Below are positions 20,915 through 32,754 of a stretch of 64,000 nucleotides of DNA, piece after piece. The stretch comes from Enoplolaimus lenunculus (taxonomy: Eukaryota; Nematoda; Enoplea; Enoplida; Thoracostomopsidae): positions 124,001 through 188,000 of the forward strand of contig JASANG010004044.1 in NCBI GenBank assembly GCA_030248215.1. Direction: 5' to 3'. Positions within the stretch are counted from its first letter, which is position 1. The number at the start of each line of letters is the position of its first letter. Under the pieces are notes generated by a model. That model was not told the origin of the DNA and searched no databases. It worked only from the letters and a program-made list of their open reading frames with translations. A program made the translations under genes and the position numbers.

Positions 20915-22678
20915 ATTGCGGACGCGATTTTTAATTTAGTTTAATACATATAAAAGAACACATCTATACACCAATTATTTACCGTGGTAATTTCTAAATG
21001 ATGATTACTGAATTAAAAGTATTCGTCATTGAAAAAATAAACAATGGCGTTGGAAAACCAAACATAAACAGTAACACATTTGGAGACGGTTGTTTGTTGG
21101 CACGATTTCAAGTTTAATTACTCATGGCTCTTCAAATTGCTCAACAGCAGGAAGTTTGAGCATTTTTAGGCTCGTAATTAGTTAAAACAGGAAAATGATA
21201 CAATTTTTTTACCGTAGTCAACCCAACGTTTAATATTCATAAGTGCACTGCAAAAAATGGTGAGTCAAATTGACTCTCCGATTTTTGAAGCAAATTTCCA
21301 TTTCATAGAGTATAAATACTTTATATTTCTTGAAAATTTTGGCAATTGTATTATGGAACAGGGGCTTTCAATTTTCCACACGGTGGTTAAAATCTAATGG
21401 CAGAAGTGCAGTATAGTCACTCTTGTTTACCAGGCCTCTTTCCAAAACAAAGATTTTTCGTAGGAAACAGGGACCACTTTGGCTTTTGAATTTTACCATT
21501 TTTCCGTGTCCACACGAACCCCATCCTTTAGATTTTCCCTACCAAATCGGGGAAAACTAGGCGTTCGAATTCACTTAACGTTACGTTTTGCCTACCTAAA
21601 CAGACCGAAAGCATTTAAATTTGAATTTTCCACTTTGTCACTTCTCTCGTTTTCCAAACGTTACTTATCTTTCCAATAATCCCTTAACAAACGAATGAAA
21701 AGCGTATGCAGGTGAATTTTCCACCTTTCACGTTCTCCAAGCCGAACAGTACATCCCAATATCTAAGCCAAATCTACCAAACGTGATCGTTTACACTGGG
21801 CCGAGACAAAAACTATTTATCTGACTTTTCCACTTTTCCCTTTTTTTCATAGAAAACCTATGCTTTTGATTTTTGCTTTCAGTAATCGGTAAAACTGTCC
21901 TTCCAACGGGAAACAAGATTGTCTCATTGCGTTCCTAGCTATAGATTTTTCGATCGTGGAAAATAGGAAACCCTTGTATTAAATATTGGCCAAAACTTCT
22001 AACCTTTAAATTAAATCGGATGGATCAAAACTTTTATAAACACGCCGGATCCCACTTAACCACCATCATCTGGAAATGACAATTTTTGTCAATTTTCTCA
22101 TAGTCTAAAATCGATTAATAGTTCGGATTAGTATTTTTAGCTAACTAATTGCTAACATACGTCACCCCGGCGTATCATACATAACAATAATGTGTATTTT
22201 GTTCTACAAACCTCACATCTGCGTGCTAAAAGGTTTTATAAGCTTAGTGTAGGAAATAGGCAGAAGTATATAAGAGGTAATATCCAGACAAATAAATACG
22301 ATTAGGAGTATTCAATTGGAAAGTTTAGAAATAATTGAGCGCCGAACACTGCATAAATGGTAAACGATTCCCATTACGCAATGTTTTGGAGCAATGGCGG
22401 ATCTATGGGGCGGCCACCCCGGCCGTGGCCCCCCCAACAGCATCTCGACAAGAATTATATAGCAATTTAATATGCAAAATAGGCCTCTGTTTTGCCATAA
22501 CCAGAAATACCCCAATCAAGTTTTTCTTGTTCAGAACATAACGTGTCTTAAAATTTTAAGTAATGTCATATTCTATAAATTTAAACATTTAAAGTTTTGA
22601 ATTTAAGAAATTGTGTTTGCAAATGAGAAAATTTGTGACTCAACTGTTTCAAACTTCAACTTTATTTATGCAATAGAT
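20915..22678. other. Intergenic stretch with a truncated family D end
   Basis: 21246-21276 is the left end of palindromic family D (CACTGCAAAAAATGGTGAGT); the rest of that copy is missing. About 21420-22040 is rich in TTTTCCACTTT-type runs. About 22391-22465 contains a GC-rich piece (GGCCACCCCGGCCGTGGCC) resembling family G debris. No supported exon. Confidence 0.4.
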
Positions 22679-22852
22679 CTACCAATATTAATACTGAAAC
22701 CACTCACATACGTATTTTGGGCAACTTTCCAGCATTACATCGTCTACAATATCTTCTCAGAACAAGTGTGGTTGTTTTGTGGAAAGAAAATTTACATACA
22801 GAATATTGTGGTTTCGCTTATTTTTGCGCATTGTACAAAGCCGGTTGAATAG
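22679..22852 (+). mobile_element. Helitron-like short element
   Basis: Begins TCTACCAATATTAATACTG and ends near TTGAATAG after the 3' hairpin TTTGCGCATTGTACAAAG. It shares CACATACGTATTTTGGGCAA and the hairpin with the pair at 47300-47664. Helitrons start with TC, end with CTRR after a hairpin and insert between A and T; the last base pattern here (ATAG) is off by one. No Rep/helicase coding. Confidence 0.6.
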
Positions 22853-23035
22853 CTACTGTTATAGCGATAAAGTATCATTTCTTTGTTTCAAGAAATAGGT
22901 TGTTTCACATGAACTGATTTTCTGGCTTCAGTCGGCGTAAACTAGTTGGTCCATTCATAGTTTTGAGACTATATAAGTATTATAAATTCAGGTGTATAAA
23001 TTACGGGGTGTGCTCCGACTTGTTCCAAATTCCTA

Positions 23036-23242
23036 CACGCAAAAAATGGTGTGTCAAATTGACTCTCTCCAAAATAGGCTCTACGGACTACACAAACTGA
23101 GTCAAATTCGACTCCGCCAGAGTCAAATTCTAATTTCTGAGTCGCACTTTTGACTCCGTAGGAGTCGAATTTGACTCAGTTTGTGTAGTCCCGTAGAGCC
23201 TATTTCGGACAGAGTCAATTTGACTCACAATTTTTTACAGTG
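23036..23242. mobile_element. Palindromic MITE, family D, copy 2
   Basis: Starts CACGCAAAAAATGGTGTGTC and ends CAATTTTTTACAGTG, flanked by TA on both sides. The two arms are inverted copies built on GACTCCGCCAGAGTC. Confidence 0.85.
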
Positions 23243-23262
23243 TAGGTTAACGTCTTGATCGT

Positions 23263-23532
23263 ATGTCAGGTCGTAAAATTGCACGTTCAGTTAATTGTCG
23301 GCTTCTTACTTTGGAGTCGGCATCCGTGGTCTATATTCATTTGCAAAACTTACATATCTTGAGAAAATCTGCAAAACTGTGTGTTATTCTTGTTATAAAA
23401 CAGCTTACATATGCAACTCGAAACAGTAATGATAATACAAAATTTGCACTTGCAAATTGCAACCGCGAAATATTACCGCGTATAATTGAACGTGTAATTG
23501 GGGCTTTAACAGTGAGTATCACAGTTAAGTAG
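23263..23532 (+). CDS. Possible exon or short ORF of unknown function
   Basis: ATG-initiated 89-codon frame directly after a family D MITE. Residue use is fairly even and moderately basic, and a GTGAGT donor-like site lies near its end (about 23512). No domain, signal peptide or partner exon is recognised. A 68-codon minus frame overlaps it. Weak candidate. Confidence 0.15.
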   Translation: MSGRKIARSVNCRLLTLESASVVYIHLQNLHILRKSAKLCVILVIKQLTYATRNSNDNTKFALANCNREILPRIIERVIGALTVSITVK

Positions 23533-24472
23533 GCAGGACACAACGTATGTGATCAACTTAATACCATGGTATTGCTCATTGATGGGTTTTAGCAAATTAG
23601 CTGCCTTGTTGTTATGCTAATTAGACACATTTTTTCGCTGAATGAATCTACTGTAGCGAGCCAAACACGAGGAGGGTGGTAATTAAAAGTCCCCGGTTCC
23701 TAGGTCTGAACCAACAAGAGTCTATTTTCTTAACGAGGGTCCGCAAATGGATAGGATTCAAAAACACTAATTGATGCTATGAACGGTAAATAGCCATGGT
23801 GGACCAAATTAATTTCAGTACAGAATTTGATACATTACTCAGAGTATATTGTTACCTATACTTGTTCACAGCAGCATACTCAAGTCTTAAAGTATATTAA
23901 TAAAATAAAATTAACGTAACCGCAGAAATTGGCTGACAACTTTTAAATTGTGCTCTTATAATAACTTAAGCCGGACTGAAAAATATATAACCGACCGAAT
24001 CCTAAAAAGCCAGGAGGTACTGTGTGGACAGGCGAAATAAATATCAGTCTTCCCCCTTTCATACGGGTCTCTACAGTACATACAGTAGTTATGTTTATCG
24101 GTACATATCTTGTATAGAATATGCACATTTAAAAACTTGAATGGAGTTCATTTTAACAAATTGAATGCAGAAATCGCAACCTTGGCATTGAGCGATGATT
24201 AGGGTTAGGTTTGTTTACATCGAACTGTTGTCATAATAAATCTGTTTCCAATACAGCAGTTAAATTGTACAACAACAAAAATCAGGATTGGCGAATGTTT
24301 ATCAATCGATAGTTGAAATAAAGGTTTTCTATACCGTACTGTTGTAGAAGTTTATACATACGTACACATATATATATAATTGTAATTATTTAACAGTACA
24401 CGAAAAATATTAATTGTGCTCGGAACATAATAATTTTGTAGTGCACTAAAATTAATTAATGGTACACCGTTG
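23533..24472. other. Intergenic stretch, no gene seen
   Basis: 23649-23700 begins CTACTGTAGCGAGCCAAACA and may be a much-decayed family E end. Otherwise AT-rich with short ORFs only. Confidence 0.35.
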
Positions 24473-24815
24473 GGTGTAAACGCATAGTAAAAATAACGGA
24501 TACGCAAAACGGATATTTACGAATGAATGTTTAAAACTTGTTTAATTTTTCTTCCAATACAATTGATACATACAACTATTTACCAGGCTAATGAGAACTA
24601 TAAGAAAAACACGCCAAAATGCCCAAAATTATTATGATTATGAATGAATTTTGATATTTTTGTTGCAGCAGTATCCGTAATGGAAAACTGAGCTAATTTT
24701 ATGTAATTTCCACATAACTATACACAAAAACATAGCGGTATTTTAGGTGTTTCTCCGACGGAAACGGGAATGGACAGTGATATTTACCGGAAAACGATTT
24801 CCGGTTAAACCCTTA
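24473..24815. mobile_element. hAT-like MITE, family C
   Basis: Left end GGGTGTAAACGCATAGTAAA and right end TTCCGGTTAAACCC, with TACCGGAAAACGATTTCC inside. It matches the family C layout. The target duplication is not clear. Confidence 0.6.
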
Positions 24816-25129
24816 ATACACGGAAAGCAAAAGTATATATGTTCTTTTCTACTGCTTAATGTAATATTCATGTTATGTCCAAATTTAATTTTAACCATAA
24901 TATATTAATGGCTAGCATGTCACGATCAAAAATGGCAATTTCAACCGCTTTGCTCTTTCATACTAGCTCTTAATTTTTTTGGCTAACGGGTATTAAAAAT
25001 ACATTTCAGCAGCGAACGCCCAATAACTCTGTTTTTCGAGTTCTAGTAAATATCATTTTCCGTGCACTATTAATATATTTTTAACAGTTTAAAGATTGAT
25101 TCAGTTTTCTGTGCGCTATGCAACAGGGT

Positions 25130-25205
25130 GTAAACGGGTATTAAAAGCAGGGGAAACGGATAGTGATCAAAAGAGTGGAAACGGAAAACAGTATTTGAAG
25201 TCAAA
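25130..25205. mobile_element. hAT-like family C, left-end fragment
   Basis: ACAGGGTGTAAACGGGTATT followed by GAAACGGATAGTGATCAAAA, the left end of family C. The right half is missing. Confidence 0.55.
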
Positions 25206-25351
25206 AGTTAAAGTTTTAATTGAAAAACATCAAGTTTAAAATTGTGCCTAGTTTTCCACTCGCTTCGTTCGCGTAGTTTTCAAACCTAAACCATCACTGT
25301 TTCTCCTGGCTGCCTAGTCATCGCAATGAAAATGTGAGCTATTCGCCTGCC

Positions 25352-25548
25352 GGCCCATGTTACTTTAAGAGGCGTCGAGATTTCTGGTGGGACAGTAAAA
25401 TAGTTGGTTTAGATTGCAGATTACATGTTTTTGCTTAGGCTGAGGCTTAGGCTTAAGCTTAGGCTTAGAAACTCATTTTTGCAACGCTTAGGCTTAGGCT
25501 GAGGAATGCGCTTAAGCTACTGTTACGCCCCTTAAAGTAACATTGGCC
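25352..25548 (+). mobile_element. Family A MITE with perfect 8-bp target duplication
   Basis: GGCCCATGTTACTTTAAGAG on the left and CCTTAAAGTAACATTGGCC on the right. Flanks are CGCCTGCC on both sides. The core has repeated CTTAGGCTTAGG hexamers and the constant strings TTTCTGGTGGG and GTAGATTACA-like sequence. No coding. Confidence 0.9.
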
Positions 25549-25578
25549 CGCCTGCCACTGTAGGTATATTAAACCATG

Positions 25579-25787
25579 CACTGCAAAAAATTGTGAGTCA
25601 AATTGACTCTGTCCGAAATAGGCTCTACGGGACTACACAAACTGAGTCAAATTCGACTCCACCAGAGTCAAACGTGCGATTCAGTGGGTCTAATTTGACT
25701 CTGGCGGAGTCGAATTTGACTCAGTTTGTGTAGTCCCGTAGAGCCAATTTCAGAGAGAGTCAATTTGACTTAACATTTTTTGCAGTG
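25579..25787. mobile_element. Palindromic MITE, family D, copy 3
   Basis: CACTGCAAAAAATTGTGAGT at the left and CATTTTTTGCAGTG at the right. TG flanks both sides, so the 2-bp duplication here is TG rather than TA. Confidence 0.85.
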
Positions 25788-25906
25788 TGGGTGTAAGTGC
25801 CTTGTTTGGAGTGAAAAAATTTATGCAACTGTCAATCCCAATCTTTAAAGCTATAACACATGCATTGACTAACGTTTTTACAGAACGAAGGTATGCTTTT
25901 AGCACG

Positions 25907-25980
25907 GTGTTAAAGGGATAGTAAAAATACGGAAAACGGATACAAATTTTTACCGGAAACAAATATCCGGTGACACTGTG
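25907..25980. mobile_element. Internally deleted hAT-like family C copy
   Basis: Only 74 bp: AAGGGATAGTAAAAATACGG joined to TACCGGAAACAAATATCCGG and ending GACACTGTG. Both ends are kept and the middle is lost. Confidence 0.5.
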
Positions 25981-26235
25981 ATGCTTAAGGCTTACATTGA
26001 TCATCATCGAACTCAATCCCATCGATTGGGCGTATGTAAGCAATTACAGCACATCATAAACAACTGACAAAAGAGTGGTTTCGAAACTGAAAACGTTTTG
26101 AGGAATAGTTGTTGGCTTGAAAAATTGGATGTCAACTACAGATGTATAAACTAAGCTTGTTTCATTCAGTGAATGAAGAAAGTGCTGCTTTTCATTAAGG
26201 TACCGCGTATTTTGGTCATGTCGGATAAATTAACG

Positions 26236-26386
26236 AGCCAATGTATAGAACAGGACCTGAACAGTAGTGTAAGCATATTCCTAAGCCTAAGCCTAATAAG
26301 CCTAAGCAAAAGAATTAGTCTAAAGCTTAAACTTACTCAATTACAGTCCTGCTGGAAAACGTTCCACTCTTAATTTGTAAGCCATG
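26236..26386 (-). mobile_element. Family B MITE
   Basis: GCCAATGTATAGAACAGG at the left; AAAACGTTCCACTC then TAATTTGTAAGCC at the right. The core is CTAAGCCTAAGCC hexamers and GTCTAAAGCTTAAACTTACT, constant in this family. Confidence 0.65.
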
Positions 26387-26814
26387 AATATCGTAAACCG
26401 GTCGCCTGAAATTGATATTCTGACGAATAAAATGCAGATTTATCTTGATATTTTTGTATGAAAATATGGCATTACCGGGTAGTACTGAATTTCGGGGTGC
26501 GGCAGCAGATTACATAAAAACAACGAGGGTAACGCACGTCATTCTCGGGAGCATTAATAAGCCAAATATAATTCATAATAATTTTGAAGGCGGGGACAAT
26601 ACTATTTTTTTATAAAAGTTTCTAGCAATGTATTGCAAAGTATTCGGACTTTGAAAAGGAAAAGAACCTGCCTCATCTGGTTTCGGCGGACTGCTGTGCC
26701 ACTGGCTGAAAATAATTGATTACGATTTGATATGTAACAAAATTATTTTTGGTGACTGTTGATCGACTGGGGGAGGGAGTGAATGAAGACCCCGCAAAAT
26801 GTAGGCCATATTTG

Positions 26815-27040
26815 TAGATGTGTACAGCACCTTTCACCAGTTGGTAATAGGTTTTAAAACAAGTGAACTGCCGTGGCTACGGTAGTCAAACTCGCCTCGC
26901 ACGTAGCATTAATCAAAGGCAACAAATGCGCCAAATTTTCACAGTTTCATTTGGCTCGTTCGAAATTTACATTATGTAAATACCAAACCTGGTGATAGGT
27001 GCTACATGCATTTGAGAATATGGGCACTTGCCCAAGACTA
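26815..27040. mobile_element. Palindromic repeat, family T
   Basis: Left part CAGCACCTTTCACCAGTTGG and right part CCTGGTGATAGGTGCTACAT followed by TTTGAGAATA are inverted copies. The same pair occurs at 42261-42465 and 52812-53485. No coding. Confidence 0.6.
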
Positions 27041-27790
27041 CACGTTTGAATAGAACTGCCAAATAATTTTAGCCTTTACAAACAAATGCAGACAGCAAAT
27101 TTGGCTTAAATCATCAAAAATGCTAAACTATTGTCTTTTATTCTCCGAAATCCAGGCGTTTCATACAATTTGATACAGAACTCGTGATCATATCATCAGG
27201 TGAAATTATTCAAGTTTGTTTTCGAAACTGGTTGTGTTTTAATTGGTGTTTTCAAAACAATTTCCTGATTTAAGGATATATTTTCAGTCTGCGTACCCCT
27301 ACAGTCGCGTGTAAGATTAAATTCAGTTAACCAAAATAGAAATTTATATTTGAATATTTTTTCCGTTCATTTTTTAAAGCTAAAACCAGGTGAAAACTGT
27401 TCACTTCGCCTGCAAGCCAGTTCAATTGCGTGCGGATTCAAATAATTTCGGTTGAGTTGAAAAGTTTCCGTTGGAAAGTGTCCTTCGAGTTGAAAAAATA
27501 ACATAGACGTCTTGTGTAGGCAATGATTGTCACAGATTAAAATAGATGTAAACGCAGCGAGTTGAAAGAAATAAATTTAGTTTAACAAGATAAACTAGCT
27601 TGAAAATTGAAGCAATCGTGCAAATTTGTAATTTTAATTCACGAAGATAGCAACCATTATCACCATTTAATTACCGGGTGTGCGAATATTTAACATAGCA
27701 AGTCTTTTGTGGATACTTGACACAAGACACAGTATCGAGATAGAAGTAAAAGTCCGAAATTGTTTTTGCATACAGAATTTGGCCTGAGTT
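27041..27790. other. Intergenic stretch, no gene seen
   Basis: AT-rich with short chance ORFs. No recognised repeat before the family F copy. Confidence 0.3.
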
Positions 27791-27799
27791 GCGTATTGT

Positions 27800-27998
27800 G
27801 AGTCTGCGACAGATCCAGAAGTTTGTAACAGTAACGGGCTGGCAAAAGTTATGAAACATCAGTGTTACTGTATGCTCTGTATGTGCCAACTTTCTGAAAC
27901 GCAAAATTGTCAGGAACCAGATTTACTTACACTTTATCACAAAAAAATTCAACCGAGGGTGTACGCCCTCCCCACGCATTCCGATTGGATCAGCTAGT
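27800..27998. mobile_element. Family F repeat (GGATCC-ended)
   Basis: Runs from GACAGATCCAGAAGTTTG to GGTGTACGCCCTCCCCACGC and TTGGATCAGCT. The inner string ACTTTATCACAAAAAAATTC is shared with the copies at 30761 and 31728. The ends form a loose inverted repeat around GGATCC. No coding. Confidence 0.55.
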
Positions 27999-28167
27999 GC
28001 GCATAGTATACTCTATGTGAAAGGGGGTTATGGTCAAATCACATGTGAATGCAGCATTGTTAAACTCAACTTGCTTGTTTTTATATATATATATGAAATT
28101 GAACAAAACTGGTGCTTCATAAACTAACAAACGCTGACTTTCTATAGACAAAGACTTCTAGTCGGGC

Positions 28168-28320
28168 CCGTAGCAAGAGGAGGGGGCCCAGGGTGGTTCA
28201 GCTTCGTGAAAGAATTTTGCCCCCTCCCAAGAAAATTTTCCAACCTTGTTTGTAAATCATCGAAAACTCGTGTATAGTCCCCTAGCAAGGTGACCTGTCT
28301 ACAGGCGTGTGCTTTTAGTA
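28168..28320 (+). mobile_element. Family G repeat
   Basis: GGGCCCGTAGCAAGAGGAGG, then TTTTGCCCCCTCCCAAG, CCAACCTTGTTTGTAAATCA and TCGAAAACTCGTGTATAG. The same order of strings is found at 36470, 42771, 43687 and 49695. Class not determined; no ORF. Confidence 0.55.
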
Positions 28321-28609
28321 GGCGGTGGTGTAAAACAAATTGTTGACTTAGCGGTTTTTCGTTCCATTAGCATTATTATCGGGCTTAAACTCGTGCGTTT
28401 AATAATGGTTTGAGTGCACCTGTCATCAGAAGATTAAGCTGACCCGTAAGCCGTATTTTCAGTTATATATTGCATTCATCGCCGTATGTTTTCAAACAAA
28501 CGAACTGCAGCAACTGCGGTTCTCAAGCTATACGTACCGGCTGAGAAAATCCGACTCTAAAAACATGCTTGCTTCATTATAAGCTTTTCATTCGCTTGTT
28601 CGCAGTTAT

Positions 28610-28665
28610 AAGACCTAATACCAACTGGTGATACGTGGTGTACACATTTCAGAATGCAGGCACAG
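28610..28665. mobile_element. Family T half-site
   Basis: AATACCAACTGGTGATACGT then GGTGTACACATTTCAGAATG, one arm of family T. The other arm is not evident. Confidence 0.4.
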
Positions 28666-29083
28666 AGTTCGGTTAGCAGTACTTCAAACTACTGATGTTA
28701 TTGATAATAAAGGTCGCTCATAAAAATGTTCAAATATTATTCATCATGCTACTCGTTTTAGGGTTGAACTTTATGACACTATGATGGCAATCACATATCA
28801 TTTAATTCCCTACGTTTGCTTACCGTTTTCCTTGGTTACACTTCTAAATTAACTGGCAACGGTATATCAGTGCCTAAGTTTAAACATTTAGATCAAACAT
28901 GGACGTAGCAACAATGGAAATATTCCTCTTCAAGACAAAACCTATACTCAGAATTGACCACGAATTGCGTGGACGCATCCAAAACTTTCAAACCGGTGGT
29001 GTTATGCTGGCAGAAGTTAAATGAAAGCAATTTTTATTGTATGCTATATATGTGTCAATTTTCTGAGATGACAATTTGCAGTC

Positions 29084-29329
29084 TAGCCCTTTCATGCACA
29101 ATGTCCCCAAATGAGGACATCACCTTTACAAAGTTATAACGCATAGTACGTGAAAAGTCAAGGATTTAGCTGCGCGCTGTCCTCAAGTGAGGACATAGCA
29201 AATTTATAAAAAATTTTAATAAATTACGGGTATGAGAGTTTTATTATCTTAACAAGCATATTTTGTTACCTAGAAATCATTTTTATCATTTTGAAACAAC
29301 TTATATATAATATGTGCATGAAAGGGCTA
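29084..29329. mobile_element. piggyBac-like MITE
   Basis: Starts TAGCCCTTTCATGCACA and ends TGTGCATGAAAGGGCTA, a 17-bp near-perfect inverted repeat. Inside are GTCCCCAAATGAGGACAT and TCCTCAAGTGAGGACAT. Ends of the CCCTTTCATGC type occur in piggyBac MITEs. The flanking bases (CTAG and CTAA) would be an eroded TTAA site, so the superfamily is inferred, not shown. Confidence 0.6.
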
Positions 29330-30234
29330 AATATTCAAAATTCACACATTGGTTACCAGTTTTGACTACCTTTTTCAGTTAAATCATCAACTAACAAAGC
29401 AACCAAATTAATATTTCCTGTAACTTAGCTTAGCAAAGATAGACGCCCTGTTCTATTTACTAAACGCTCGTTTACACAATCGCAGCCAAATATACTTAAA
29501 TGCCTACTAAATTATAAAACAAGTCCAAATTCAGGCAGAGGCGTATCGACCAATTTTGACTTGGACGGCATTGGAAAAAAGACTTTAAAATATTGGTTCA
29601 TAAAAGCGAATAAGCAAACCGGAAAACAATGATACAACGAGGCAGTGTCTTTTACCAGACAAAGCATAAATTAGCTGAGTGCGTTCCTGTGTCCCCCTGT
29701 TTTCGATCCGCTACCCTGACTTTTGGATGTGTGGGAAAAATGTGACACCAAGTGTAAAGAGTCATCTGATATTCGGGCGTATATATACATCAAAATAATT
29801 GTTGACCTAACAACCGCCTACATACCAGCAAAATTCCGCTACGAGACAGCATGTACGCTGAGCAATAATTATTTTACGCTGATTAATTTTTGCGGTTTCG
29901 AACATTAACATTTTATATTACAAGTGAATTATGCATTATGAATTAACTTGTAAGGTATTATGGAATAAAAATTGTGTATATTATCGTTAATTGTATTGAT
30001 TCAATTCGAACATAGGCGTCCTCCTGGTTGTGAATTTTAGCTTTAAAGAAAGGAAGTTGCGGTGGTTGCTTTTTGGACAAACTTTTTACATGTGATATTT
30101 TCAGACGTTATCCCGTTAGATTCTGTTGCTGCGTTTTGAGTTCGCTGCTAGAATGTTATTGTAATACGCAGAAACGCTAAATTAATATTGGCATCAGATT
30201 CTGAAAGCATACGAACTTTGACCATTTTATTCAT
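29330..30234. other. Intergenic stretch, no gene seen
   Basis: AT-rich; short ORFs only and no recognised repeat. Confidence 0.3.
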
Positions 30235-30395
30235 GGCCCATGTTACTTTCAGGGCCGTCCGGGTTTGTAGTGGGTTTGTAAGAGAGTAAGCTTACATTCT
30301 AGGCCACATTTTTTACTTAGGCTTAGGTTTAGGCTTAGGATTAGGTTTAGGAAGGCGCTTAATCTACTTTTACGTCCGTAAAAGTAACACTGGTT
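30235..30395 (+). mobile_element. Family A MITE
   Basis: GGCCCATGTTACTTTCAGGG at the left, CGTAAAAGTAACACTGGTT at the right, hexamer core in between. Flanking 8 bp are TTATTCAT and TTAATCAT (7 of 8). Confidence 0.8.
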
Positions 30396-30760
30396 TTAAT
30401 CATTTTCAAAATAAAAACAGAAATCACACTGTCGATTTAGACAATGATGTGGGCTACGGAATTACAGAAGGTTCTTGATACATCTTGAGATTAGATTGTA
30501 TAGAAATTGCACACTTAATGGTTAAAGTAAAACACGCAAATTGGGGTTGTGGTTATAAACAGGGGTAATTGGTTGTTTTTCATATGCTGAATAAAGCTCA
30601 ATTATTTTCTGTTATTCACAAAACTTCATTAATAAAATGGGCTGTTTTTGAACAAAACACCGATTGGCAGGATATTAAGTAAGTGAAAAATCTTAAAATT
30701 GCTATATGCATTTAATAATTATTATTGTATTAATATGAACAGTGCGCCTGTATACAAAGG

Positions 30761-31023
30761 CGGATCCAAACATTTCTGACCGGTAAGTGCGGCTAGCAAA
30801 TGTAATGAAACGCAAAAATTGTATATCATTTTATCACCGAAAAAATTTCTTAGTGGGGAAAAATTGCAAGGTTTTATTATAAAAAATCCTAATCGTAAAA
30901 ACTGTATATTTTTCTAAAAAAATTTTTGAACGAGAAAATTGTAATGTAGGGACCTTACCATTTTATCACAAAAAAACTATGACGGGGGCGTACGCCCCAC
31001 GCCTCGTTCTCTCTGGATCCGCT
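30761..31023. mobile_element. Family F repeat (GGATCC-ended)
   Basis: AGGCGGATCCAAACATTTCT at the left and TCTCTCTGGATCCGCT at the right form an inverted pair. Inside are several degenerate units ending AAAATTGTA, and GGGGGCGTACGCCCCACGCC near the right end. Confidence 0.65.
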
Positions 31024-31211
31024 AATACCTGTATACTTGTAAATTCTTTTCTTGAGCTAACAAACTTGATATCTAACATAGGTTTTCCGCGAGTAACGAA
31101 TTATAATTGCATATAAGTAAATAATAATTTATATCACAGATTTAACAAATTAATGGTAAACTCAATGTGTTAGAATTTACAGCTGATGACCGTCAACCTA
31201 TTTCTTGTTTC

Positions 31212-31389
31212 GGCCAATGTATACAACAGGGCCGTAACAATAGTATAAGCATATTCCTAAGCCTAAACCTAAGCGTAAGAGTAAGCTTATACCTGAGCTC
31301 TTAAGCCTAAGAAAAAATAGTCTAAGGCTTACGTTTATCGTATTGCAGTCCCACAGAAAAACTTTCCACCCCTAATCTTTACATGGACC
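31212..31389 (-). mobile_element. Family B MITE
   Basis: GGCCAATGTATACAACAGGG at the left, CACCCCTAATCTTTACATGG then ACC at the right. The core has CTAAGCCTAAAC hexamers. Confidence 0.75.
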
Positions 31390-31727
31390 CCTGGTTGAAT
31401 AAGAATTGAAAATTACAATTCACACTTTCTGAAGGCGTCTATATTTCAATTATTTTCTCTGTTTATAAAATAGAAACTCTATCTGCAAGTTTACATCAGT
31501 TTTTTCATTAATGAATATTTTAAAGTACTATATAATTTCTAATTAAGGAAAACTAGATAAACTTTGCCAAGATTTGCGCTAACACCTTTCGTTTAACTTT
31601 TGAGTATAAGCAAAGTTCTATATCGCTTAAGAGTTGCGCTATACTATTTTACTACTTTAATACCATCCAGTGACGTCCGTGTCACCCGTACGGCATCCTC
31701 TGTCTCGGTGCGTCCCGGTGCCAACGA

Positions 31728-32095
31728 CGGATCCAGAATTTTGTGACAGGAGGATCCGACGTTGCATCCTCTGACCTGCGAGATGGGACCAAATTGTAAG
31801 ACATTTTATCACCTTACGAAAAAGTGGAAAAAACATTCAAATTGTTGCTTGGACAATTCGTTCCGAACAGAGACAGATCCGAAAATTTTTGCCAGGGGCC
31901 GGTTGCCAAATGTTATGAAACGCAAAAATTGTAAGGTGGGTTACCAAAAATTTTCCAACGGGAAAAATTGCCAGGTTTTATCGCAAAAAAAGTTTCAAAG
32001 GGTAAAAATTGTATTGTTTTACAAAACAGATTTTCTGAAACGGAAAATTATAAAGTAGGGTCGTTACCATTTTTTTTACAAAAAATTTTGCTTCG
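31728..32095. mobile_element. Family F repeat
   Basis: GACGGATCCAGAATTTTGTG and then GACAGATCCGAAAATTTTTG, TGTTATGAAACGCAAAAATTG and repeated AAAATTGTA-type units. Two left ends are present, so this may be two copies overlaid or a duplication. The GGATCC right end is missing. Confidence 0.5.
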
Positions 32096-32606
32096 GCTTA
32101 TGGATAAGTATGGGCACAGCTAGCGGTAAAATCCTTTTGTACCCAAACCCATGCGTAGTGAGGAAAGTATGTAAGCTAACACCTGGACACAGTCTGAACA
32201 AAATTTGCTATTGGAACAAATGAAATTTTCAAAATTGATTTTGGACCTCCTTCAAAAACTGTACTGCGGGACAATTAGATTAAAAATCGCTTCATTTTGT
32301 ACCATTATTTGTGGCGTTCTCCTGGTCCAAGCATACGCTACATTGGTACGAAAATAAAAAAATTCGCGAACAAAACGCGAGAGAATGCTTTACATTCAAA
32401 CAAACTTACCTTTTGGTTCCTGTGCAGTTTTTAAAGTTGGGATTATCGTCTATAATGACTGGAAATCGTCGGCACATGCTGCATGCTTATGAAAGTTATA
32501 ATACACTGTGTTGAATTGGCTTTACAGCCACCTACTATATTCTTTATGGAAATCGTATAAACATCAGAGTGGCGTATATTTTAGAACTTGCGTCTATAAA
32601 ATACTC

Positions 32607-32754
32607 GGCCTATTACTTTAATGGGCGTCCAGGTTTCTGGTGGGTCTATAAAAGAGTAGGTTTAGATTCTAGAATACATTTTTTCGCTTAGGCTTAGGTT
32701 TAGGCTTAGGAATGCGCTTAATCTACAATTACGCCCGTTATAGTAACATTGGCC
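32607..32754 (+). mobile_element. Family A MITE with perfect 8-bp target duplication
   Basis: GGCCTATTACTTTAATGGGC at the left and CGTTATAGTAACATTGGCC at the right. Both flanks read AAATACTC. The hexamer core is short. Confidence 0.9.
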
